This document shows positions 1-4,930 of a stretch of DNA of 10,355 nt, one piece after another. Both the position numbers and the translations under genes were made by a program. Every line of letters begins with the position of its first letter. Position 1 is the stretch's first letter. The notes below the pieces were generated by a model that saw nothing but the letters and a program-made list of their open reading frames with translations, was not told where the DNA came from and made no database searches. Source of the DNA: Bacillota bacterium (GTDB taxonomy: Bacteria; Bacillota; Clostridia; Christensenellales; Borkfalkiaceae); assembly GCA_021768985.1 (NCBI GenBank), contig JAETTR010000027.1, positions 1 to 10,355 of the forward strand. The letters are read 5' to 3'.

Positions 1-440
1 AGCTTCCCGCCCGCCGCGAGGAGGTCGAGCACGCGAAGGAAGAGGAAATCGTCTTTCGGTTGCTCACCAACCCCGTGGAGATTCTCACCGACGAGGACGA
101 CAACGTTACGGGCTTGAAGTGCGTGGAAATGGAGCTCGGCGAGCCGGACGCTTCGGGCAGATGCCGCCCCATCGAAAAGAAGGGGAGCGAGTTCGTTCTG
201 GACGTGGATTGCGTGATCATGTCGCTCGGCACTTCTCCCAACCCGCTCAGTAAAAAGACGACGGCGGGGCTCGAAACAAAACCGCGCGGAGAGATCGTGG
301 CGGACGAAACGGGCAAGAGCTCGCTCGAAGGGGTTTACGCGGGCGGCGACGCGGTGACGGGCGCGGCTACCGTCATTCTCGCCATGGGCGCGGGCAAGGC
401 GGCGGCAAAAGCCATCGACGAATATTTGTCCCGTTCTTAA
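1..440 (+). CDS. gltA: Glutamate synthase (NADPH) small chain, C-terminal part (5' end outside window)
   Basis: The reading frame is open from the window edge (first full codon at base 3) to the TAA at 438-440, giving about 145 residues. They match the C-terminal third of the FAD- and NADPH-dependent small subunit of bacterial glutamate synthase, or a stand-alone GltA-type oxidoreductase. Visible signatures are LPARREEVEHAKEE near the start, LLTNPVEIL, GEPDASGR, the hydrophobic strand VDCVIMSLGTSPNP, and the closing FAD-contact block GVYAGGDAVTGAATVILAMG followed by GKAAAKAIDEYL. In this family the subunit passes electrons from NAD(P)H through FAD and Fe-S clusters to the large subunit, which makes glutamate from glutamine and 2-oxoglutarate in the cytoplasm. 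The N-terminal Fe-S and first nucleotide-binding regions lie outside the window. A hairpin with a T-run follows the stop. Glutamate supply fits the arginine genes downstream, though other transcription units lie between them. Confidence 0.93.
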   Translation, partial: LPARREEVEHAKEEEIVFRLLTNPVEILTDEDDNVTGLKCVEMELGEPDASGRCRPIEKKGSEFVLDVDCVIMSLGTSPNPLSKKTTAGLETKPRGEIVADETGKSSLEGVYAGGDAVTGAATVILAMGAGKAAAKAIDEYLSRS

Positions 441-486
441 ATTTCGCCGCAGGATTTGTGCGGGAATTAAATTCTAATCGAATCGG

Positions 487-518
487 AAAGTTCATACGAT
501 AAGGTATGAACTTTTTTT
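487..518 (+). terminator. Terminator-like hairpin after gltA, overlapping the start of the amidase gene
   Basis: A perfect 11-bp inverted repeat (AAAGTTCATAC at 487-497, GTATGAACTTT at 504-514) encloses a 6-nt loop, and seven T occur at 512-518. This is the geometry of an intrinsic terminator for gltA, although the stem is AT-rich with only three G-C pairs. The right arm contains the ATG at 506-508 that is the best start for the amidase gene. Confidence 0.6.
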
Positions 519-1204
519 ATAAGCATCGGGTGGCGTTCGGGTTTGCAAGCGTGTTGCTTGCGGTGATCGTCACGTTCGGAATCTGTTTCTTCGCGCTTGC
601 GCGTACGGCGGCGGAAGCCCGTCGGCTTACCGTGGTGATCGACGCGGGTCACGGCGGGATTGACGGCGGGGTAGTCGGCAGAAAGACGGGAACGAAGGAG
701 AGCGATATCAACCTTGCGATTTCCCGCTATTTGCAGGAGGAATTCGAGGAGGCGGGCTTTCTCGTCGTACAGACGCGACCTACCGAAGCGGGCTTGTACG
801 GCGCGGCGACCGCGGGATATAAAAAGCGGGATATGAAAAAGCGCGCGGAGATCATCAATTCGAATTCGCCCGCGCTTGTGATATCGGTGCATCAGAATTT
901 CTTTTCGCTCTCTTCCCGCCGCGGCGCGCAGGTGTTCTTCCGCGAGGACTCCGAAAATTCGAAGGCGCTCGCGGGCTGTATCCAGACGGCGTTCAATTCC
1001 GCGCCCGACTGCGCGCGGAAAAGCGAGGCGTTAAAGGGGGATTATTACGTGCTCAACTGCAACGATTTTCCCGCAGTCATCGTAGAATGCGGGTTCCTGT
1101 CGAACGAGGCGGACGAAGCGCTTCTGACGAACAAAGAATACCAGAAACGGGTTGCGCAAATGATTCGGGAAGGATCGCTCGCCTATCTTGCCGCGGGAAG
1201 TTGA
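506..1204 (+). CDS. cwlD: N-acetylmuramoyl-L-alanine amidase, CwlD-like (Amidase_3), membrane-anchored
   Basis: The 232-residue protein opens with a short positively charged stretch (KHR, residues 6-8) and a hydrophobic segment at about 9-32, which acts as a signal anchor or uncleaved signal peptide. An Amidase_3 zinc hydrolase domain fills residues 41-230. Visible motifs are IDAGHGG (zinc ligand His49), Glu65 in TKESDINLA (second ligand), SVHQN (third ligand His129) and VECGFLSN (catalytic Glu194). The family cleaves the bond between MurNAc and the stem peptide outside the membrane. CwlD of spore formers does this when making muramic-delta-lactam in spore cortex, and its length (about 235 aa) and single domain fit this protein. 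The gene symbol is by similarity; sporulation was not shown. The ATG at 506 has only AAGG one base upstream and lies inside a hairpin. A GTG at 530 is an alternative start but would remove the anchor's positive charges. The stop codon overlaps the next promoter. Confidence 0.85.
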   Translation: MNFFYKHRVAFGFASVLLAVIVTFGICFFALARTAAEARRLTVVIDAGHGGIDGGVVGRKTGTKESDINLAISRYLQEEFEEAGFLVVQTRPTEAGLYGAATAGYKKRDMKKRAEIINSNSPALVISVHQNFFSLSSRRGAQVFFREDSENSKALAGCIQTAFNSAPDCARKSEALKGDYYVLNCNDFPAVIVECGFLSNEADEALLTNKEYQKRVAQMIREGSLAYLAAGS

Positions 1205-1229
1205 CAGATCGTTTTTCGCGTGTTATACT
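1201..1229 (+). promoter_or_regulatory. Extended -10 sigma-A promoter for the thioesterase operon
   Basis: TTGACA at 1201-1206 is separated by exactly 17 bases from TATACT at 1224-1229, and a TG one base before the -10 (1221-1222) makes it an extended -10. The -35 includes the TGA stop of the amidase (1202-1204). Counting 7-8 bases from the end of the -10 puts the transcription start at 1236-1237, on the thioesterase ATG. Confidence 0.85.
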
Positions 1230-1236
1230 ATGTGTT

Positions 1237-1977
1237 ATGGAACAATATTGCAACACGCACGAATACACGTTGCGGCACAGCGATTTCGATTTTAAGGACG
1301 AGCTGAAGCTTTCTTCTCTGCTCGCGCTTTTGCAGGAATCCGCGGGGTTCAGCGCAGACGAGCTCGGCTTCGGTTATCTCGATCTGAAATCGAAAAACCT
1401 CGCGTTTATCATTGTGAATACCTGTTGCGAAATTCTCCGCCCCGTGCGGCTGGGCGAAAAGGCGATCGTGGAAACGTGGCCGCTTCCGCCGCGGCACGTC
1501 ATTTACGAGCGCGATTCCCGCGTGCGCATAGGGGAAGAGGTCGTCGCCAACGTCGCCACCCGCTGGTGTCTGGTGGATCTGGACGGATTCCGCCTTTTGA
1601 CGCCGGACAGGCTCGGGGAAGCGAACGCGCGTTGCCCGTACCGCGCGGAGCGGACGCTGGAAGTGGACAACTGGAAAATCCCGAAGCTGACGGAGGGGAA
1701 AGAAATCTATCGCATGCGGGTCGGCGTCAGTCAATGCGATCATTACAAGCACGCCAACAATACCCGTTACGCAGATTTTTTCTGCGATTGTTTTACGATG
1801 GACGAGCTCTCCCGCCCCGTCCGGTATTTCCAGATCGCTTACGGGAAACAGGTGAAAGAAGGCGCGGAGATTTCTTTTTTCCGAAAGGACGAAGGCGATT
1901 CTTCCGTATGCGAGGCGCGTTCGGACGGAGAGCTGCTCGCGCAGTTTCGGATACGCTTCGGGGAGGAGCGGGCATGA
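1237..1977 (+). CDS. Acyl-ACP thioesterase (FatA/FatB-like double hotdog)
   Basis: A 246-residue protein with the layout of bacterial acyl-ACP thioesterases. The first hotdog repeat (about 5-130) has the helix LKLSSLLALLQESAG (24-37), VETWPLPPRHVIYERD (78-93) and ATRWCLVDLDGFR (107-119). The second repeat (about 155-245) carries the active-site signature DHYKHANNTRY, with Asp168, His172, Asn174-Asn175 and Tyr178. The family hydrolyses acyl-acyl carrier protein to free fatty acid in the cytoplasm, ending chain extension; the preferred chain length cannot be read here. The ATG at 1237 is chosen because homologues start at this point and the strong promoter lies directly upstream. The same frame is open back to 1087, but that part overlaps the amidase gene in another frame and would start before the promoter. 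There is no Shine-Dalgarno sequence before 1237, so translation is probably leaderless. The gene overlaps the next one by 4 nt (ATGA). Confidence 0.85.
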   Translation: MEQYCNTHEYTLRHSDFDFKDELKLSSLLALLQESAGFSADELGFGYLDLKSKNLAFIIVNTCCEILRPVRLGEKAIVETWPLPPRHVIYERDSRVRIGEEVVANVATRWCLVDLDGFRLLTPDRLGEANARCPYRAERTLEVDNWKIPKLTEGKEIYRMRVGVSQCDHYKHANNTRYADFFCDCFTMDELSRPVRYFQIAYGKQVKEGAEISFFRKDEGDSSVCEARSDGELLAQFRIRFGEERA

Positions 1978-2426
1978 TCGTCAAACAGGGCGTCGAAAAG
2001 TACGTGAACACGGTGAAAAAGCTCTTCACCGTCTTTGCGTGTCTGGCGATTCCCGCGTTCATGGTCTGTCTGGTCTTTGCGTTCGCGGGGGTGAAGGCGT
2101 TCTGGGCGATCGCGCCCGCCGTCGGAATCCTGTTCCTCGTTGTTTATTCGCTTTATGCATTGCGCGTTTCCATGGGCACGGTGACGGGAATCGAGGTGAC
2201 GGATACCGTCGTGCATTTAAAAACCAAACGAAAAATCTTTACGTACGACAGAATCGGCGGATGCGCTTCGGTAAAGACGTATAAAAACAAGTTCGTTTGC
2301 GTGTTCCGCACGGAGGACTCGCAAGACAAATTTGTGTTCCTGCGCCGCGCGCCCTTTTCGAGATATTACGAAGAGCAGTTTTTGCCCGACGAGGTTCGTC
2401 TGTTCTATCCCGATTTGGACGAATAG
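1974..2426 (+). CDS. Small membrane protein with two N-terminal helices, unknown function
   Basis: The start ATG overlaps the thioesterase stop (ATGA at 1974-1977) and follows a good ribosome binding site (GGGGAGGAG, about 1961-1969), so the two genes are translationally coupled. The 150-residue product has a short basic N terminus (residues 4-16), a hydrophobic helix at about 17-39, a second at about 43-63, and a soluble C-terminal half rich in beta-strand-like stretches (VTGIEVTDTVVHLKTKRKIFTYDRI, 70-93, here shown only by position and ends). That arrangement, two helices followed by a small beta domain, resembles membrane-anchored PH-like proteins, but I do not recognise a family. The C terminus is acidic. 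Both termini are predicted to be cytoplasmic. Co-expression with an acyl-ACP thioesterase would allow a lipid-related role, but nothing in the sequence proves this. It is the last gene of its unit; a terminator follows at 2493-2522. Confidence 0.75.
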   Translation: MIVKQGVEKYVNTVKKLFTVFACLAIPAFMVCLVFAFAGVKAFWAIAPAVGILFLVVYSLYALRVSMGTVTGIEVTDTVVHLKTKRKIFTYDRIGGCASVKTYKNKFVCVFRTEDSQDKFVFLRRAPFSRYYEEQFLPDEVRLFYPDLDE

Positions 2427-2447
2427 TTTTTGAATAATTTTTAAATT

Positions 2448-2464
2448 ATGCAGTGTATATGCAT
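2448..2464. repeat. Dyad ATGCA-N7-TGCAT upstream of the argG promoter
   Basis: The arms ATGCA (2448-2452) and TGCAT (2460-2464) form an inverted repeat with a 7-base spacer, centred about 84 bases before the predicted argG start site. It sits in the AT-rich part of the 139-base gap between the membrane protein gene and argG. A second small dyad, TGCGG (2472-2476) with CCGCA (2486-2490), follows. Either could be an operator or chance; neither matches the ArgR box well. Confidence 0.25.
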
Positions 2465-2492
2465 GACGAATTGCGGATATTTTTACCGCAGG

Positions 2493-2522
2493 GGGCGCAA
2501 ATGCTTGACTTGCGTCCTTTTT
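2493..2522 (+). terminator. Intrinsic terminator of the thioesterase/membrane protein unit
   Basis: GGGCGCAA (2493-2500) pairs with TTGCGTCC (2510-2517) through eight base pairs including one G-U. The loop is 9 nt and five T follow at 2518-2522. The stem can extend outward by pairing with the T-run. The argG -35 box starts inside the loop (2505-2510). Confidence 0.8.
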
Positions 2523-2533
2523 AAGTTTATAAT
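2505..2533 (+). promoter_or_regulatory. Sigma-A promoter for argG-argC
   Basis: TTGACT at 2505-2510 and TATAAT at 2528-2533 are separated by 17 bases. The predicted start near 2540 gives a leader of about 26 nt, and the argG ribosome binding site AAGGA (2554-2558) lies 7 bases before the ATG. The -35 box is within the loop and right arm of the upstream terminator, and the T-run is within the promoter spacer. Such a short leader leaves no room for attenuation, so any control of argG would act at the DNA level. Confidence 0.85.
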
Positions 2534-2565
2534 AAACAGCGATACGAATTTATAAGGAAATCGTT

Positions 2566-3795
2566 ATGGAAAAGAAAATCAAAAAAGTGGTTTTGGCATA
2601 CTCCGGCGGGTTGGATACGTCGATCATTATCCCCTGGCTGAAAGAAAATTACGACGACTGCGAGGTCGTCGCCGTTTCGGGCGACGTCGGGCAGGGCACC
2701 GAGCTCGACGGGCTGGAAGAAAAGGCGCTGAAAACGGGCGCGTCCAAGCTCTACGTGCTCGATTTGAAAAAGGAATTCGTAGAGGATTACATATTCCCGA
2801 CCATGCAGGCTGGCGCGGTGTACGAGGACAAATATCTGCTCGGCACGTCGTTTGCGCGCCCCGTGATCGCCAAGGCGCTCGTGGAGATCGCCAAAAAGGA
2901 AAAGGCGGACGCGATTTGCCACGGTTGCACGGGCAAGGGGAACGACCAGGTGCGTTTCGAGCTGACGATCAAGGCGTTTGCGCCCGAGCTAGCGATTATC
3001 GCGCCCTGGAGAATCTGGAACATCAAGAGCCGTGAAGAGGAAATCGAGTATGCGGAAGCGCATCACATTCCGTTGAAGATCAACCGCGAAACCAATTATT
3101 CCAAGGATAAGAATCTTTGGCATCTTTCGCACGAAGGGCTCGATCTCGAAAATCCCGCAAACGAACCGCAATACGAGAAAGAGGGCTTCCTCGAACTCGG
3201 CGTTTCTCCGTTGCAGGCGCCCGATCGTCCCGAATATCTCACCCTTCATTTCGAAAAGGGGGTTCCCACTTCGATCGATGGCAAGAAGATGGGCGCGGTC
3301 GAGCTTGTGGAAAAGCTCAACGAAATCGGCGGAAGAAACGGCGTGGGGCTTGCCGATCTGGTAGAGAACCGTCTCGTCGGCATGAAATCCCGCGGGGTAT
3401 ACGAAACGCCGGGCGGCGCGATTTTGTACGAAGCGCACCGCCTGCTTGAAACGGTTTGTCTCGATAAGGCGACTATGCACTACAAACAGCTCGTCGCGGT
3501 CAAGTTCGGCGAGATGGTATACGATGGGCAGTGGTTCACTCCCTTGCGCGAAGCGCTTTCGGCGTTTGTCGCAAAGACGCAGGAATCGGTAACGGGCGAC
3601 GTAAAGCTCCGCATTTACAAGGGCAACATTATGAACGCGGGGATTTCTTCTCCCAATTCCCTGTACAGCGAGGACATCGCCACCTTCGACGACGACGGCG
3701 GCGCGTATTCGCAAAAGGATTCGGAAGGGTTTATCAACCTGTTCGGGCTTCCGATCAAGGTAAAGGCGCTTCTCGACCAAAAGAAGTTAAAATAA
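2566..3795 (+). CDS. argG: Argininosuccinate synthase
   Basis: The enzyme joins citrulline and aspartate, using ATP, to give argininosuccinate, the second-last step of arginine synthesis. The 409-residue length is normal for the family. The N-terminal nucleotide-binding domain has the PP-loop AYSGGLDTS (residues 11-19), followed by SGDVGQG (38-44), the citrulline/aspartate-binding segment YLLGTSFARP (90-99) and the hallmark GCTGKGNDQVRFE (120-132). The C-terminal synthetase domain has the conserved APWR and NRETNYSKDKNLWHLSHEG stretches, ending with the usual oligomerisation tail (GFINLFGLPIKVKALL). AAGGA at 2554-2558 supports the ATG at 2566. It leads the cluster from its own promoter and its stop shares one base with the argC start (TAATG), so the two are co-translated. 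The partner lyase argH is not next to it, unlike in many genomes. Confidence 0.97.
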   Translation: MEKKIKKVVLAYSGGLDTSIIIPWLKENYDDCEVVAVSGDVGQGTELDGLEEKALKTGASKLYVLDLKKEFVEDYIFPTMQAGAVYEDKYLLGTSFARPVIAKALVEIAKKEKADAICHGCTGKGNDQVRFELTIKAFAPELAIIAPWRIWNIKSREEEIEYAEAHHIPLKINRETNYSKDKNLWHLSHEGLDLENPANEPQYEKEGFLELGVSPLQAPDRPEYLTLHFEKGVPTSIDGKKMGAVELVEKLNEIGGRNGVGLADLVENRLVGMKSRGVYETPGGAILYEAHRLLETVCLDKATMHYKQLVAVKFGEMVYDGQWFTPLREALSAFVAKTQESVTGDVKLRIYKGNIMNAGISSPNSLYSEDIATFDDDGGAYSQKDSEGFINLFGLPIKVKALLDQKKLK

Positions 3796-4721
3796 TGGCG
3801 TATCGGATTTTTATCGACGGCAAGGCGGGCACGACGGGGCTTCGCATTTACGAGCGGCTGGAAGGGCGGAAGGATCTCGAGATCCTTGCCCTTTCCGAAG
3901 CGGAACGGAAGGATACGGCGGCGCGCAAAGCGGCGATCAACGCGGCGGACGTCGTATTTTTATGCCTGCCGGACGATGCTGCGCGCGAAGCGGTCGGACT
4001 TGCGGAGAACCCCGAAACGGTTGTGATCGACGCTTCCACCGCGCACAGAACGGCGGAAGGTTGGGCGTACGGCTTCCCCGAACTCTCGGCGGCGCATCGC
4101 GAAGCGGTTCGCACGAGCAAGCGGATCGCCAACCCCGGATGTTACGCGAGCGGATTTATCGCGCTAGTGCGCCCGTTGGTGACAAACGGCTTTGCGGATT
4201 GCGATTATCCCTTCGCATGCCACGCGGTCAGCGGATATTCGGGCGCGGGGAAAAAGGGGATCGCGGAGTACGAAAACGAGGCGCGCGGCGCGCTGTACGA
4301 TACGCCGCGGCTTTACGCGCTTTCGCTTGCGCATAAGCACGTTCCCGAGATGATGAAGGAATGTTCTTTGACCCGCAAGCCCATCTTTAATCCCTATATC
4401 TGCGATTACGAGTGCGGCATGAGCGTAAGCGTTCCGATCTTTCTGCCTCTTCTCAAGCGAAAGACGACGGTCGGGGAGCTGTTCGATTTATACGCGACGC
4501 AGTATGCGGGCAGTCGCTTTTTATCGGTTGCAAAAGAGGAGAGCGGGTTTATCTCGGCAAACGTGCTCAACGGCACGAATCAAATGCAAATTCTCGTGCA
4601 CGGCAACGAGGAGCAGGCGCTTTTGACCGCGCGCTTCGATAATCTCGGAAAAGGCGCGTCGGGCGCGGCGATTCAGAATATGAATCTTGCGTTGGGGCTT
4701 GACGAAGGACTTGGATTGTGA
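3795..4721 (+). CDS. argC: N-acetyl-gamma-glutamyl-phosphate reductase, type 2
   Basis: The enzyme reduces N-acetylglutamyl phosphate with NADPH to the semialdehyde, the third step of the pathway. The 308-residue length and the opening IFIDGKAGTTGLRIYERL (residues 5-22) identify the short type 2 subfamily; type 1 proteins are around 345 residues and carry a GASGYxG nucleotide motif. The dinucleotide fold continues with VVFLCLPDDAA (53-63) and VIDASTAHR (77-85). The catalytic cysteine is Cys116 in IANPGCYASG, and HAVSGYSGAGKKG and LAHKHVPEM are conserved active-site blocks. The ATG at 3795 overlaps the argG stop by one base, with AAGAAG at 3781-3786 as a weak ribosome binding site. The frame is open further upstream, but only as a shadow of argG. 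Its last codons and stop contain the argJ promoter: -35 at 4699-4704 and the TG of the extended -10 in the TGA stop. Confidence 0.92.
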   Translation: MAYRIFIDGKAGTTGLRIYERLEGRKDLEILALSEAERKDTAARKAAINAADVVFLCLPDDAAREAVGLAENPETVVIDASTAHRTAEGWAYGFPELSAAHREAVRTSKRIANPGCYASGFIALVRPLVTNGFADCDYPFACHAVSGYSGAGKKGIAEYENEARGALYDTPRLYALSLAHKHVPEMMKECSLTRKPIFNPYICDYECGMSVSVPIFLPLLKRKTTVGELFDLYATQYAGSRFLSVAKEESGFISANVLNGTNQMQILVHGNEEQALLTARFDNLGKGASGAAIQNMNLALGLDEGLGL

Positions 4722-4727
4722 TATAAT
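4699..4727 (+). promoter_or_regulatory. Extended -10 promoter for argJBDF-carAB
   Basis: TTGACG (4699-4704) and TATAAT (4722-4727) are separated by 17 bases, and TG at 4719-4720 gives an extended -10. The TGA stop of argC supplies that TG. The predicted start is near 4734, just where a long hairpin begins. This promoter lets argJ and later genes be expressed separately from argGC. Confidence 0.85.
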
Positions 4728-4733
4728 GACAAA

Positions 4734-4930
4734 GTTCACGATTTTTCTTTTTAGACGAAAAAAGAAAAATCCGTGAGAAGAGGGCTTCTCGCCCTCCGCG
4801 CGCAAAATCCAAGAGCCCGCAATTATATGTGCGCGCGTTCACCTCGGTGAGCCGCTTGCACGCAAATGCAGCCCGCAGCGGAGGGCAACCCTCCTTGCGG
4901 AATGTAAATCGTATTTAACGGACGGAATAT
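4734..4930 (+). promoter_or_regulatory. Structured leader RNA before argJ, candidate riboswitch or attenuator
   Basis: The leader of about 197 nt holds, in order: a 5' hairpin (4736-4752 with 4759-4776, 17 bp with one bulged C, AT-rich, 6-nt loop); segment 1 GAGGGC (4780-4785); segment 2 GCCCTCCGC (4791-4799); a central stem-loop (GTGC 4829-4832 with GCAC 4858-4861, GCG 4835-4837 with CGC 4853-4855, and TCAC 4839-4842 with GTGA 4847-4850); segment 3 GCGGAGGGC (4878-4886); and segment 4 CCCTCC (4889-4894). Segments 1:2 (6 bp) and 3:4 (6 bp, plus CCGCA 4873-4877 with TGCGG 4896-4900) form local hairpins. Segments 2:3 can instead form a 9-bp long-range helix enclosing the central stem-loop. The forms exclude each other. 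There is no T-run after 3:4 and only a weak ribosome binding site (GGA, 4924-4926), so the mode of control is open. AGCCCGCA is repeated at 4814-4821 and 4870-4877. I do not recognise a known family. Confidence 0.55.

Noticed and set aside
1087..1236. N-terminal extension of the thioesterase
   Set aside because: It overlaps the amidase gene in another frame, starts before the promoter and adds residues without family resemblance.
2427..2565. ArgR (ARG box) operators near the argG promoter
   Set aside because: Only one half-site (TGAAT at 2431-2435) fits; the partner half ATTCA is missing. Not enough to call.
2989..3780. Long minus-strand frames opposite argG (also 4934-5713 opposite argJ)
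   Set aside because: They lie opposite highly conserved genes and show no family motifs, only the open antisense frames usual in GC-rich coding DNA.
3531..3794. N-terminal extension of ArgC
   Set aside because: It is an out-of-frame reading of argG; the ATG at 3795 gives the known type 2 N terminus.
4727..4738. ArgR-like dyad TGACAAAGTTCA over the argJ start site
   Set aside because: Arms are imperfect and the spacing is shorter than in ARG boxes; the 3' arm is better explained as part of the 5' hairpin.
4736..4776. Intrinsic terminator for argC
   Set aside because: The stem is long but is followed by AGAAGAGG rather than T residues.
4866..4907. 13-codon ORF (MQPAAEGNPPCGM)
   Set aside because: No ribosome binding site and no arginine codons; it overlaps segments 3 and 4, which explain the base composition.
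4734..4930. T-box leader before argJ
   Set aside because: No UGGN-type antiterminator sequence and no terminator with a T-run are present.
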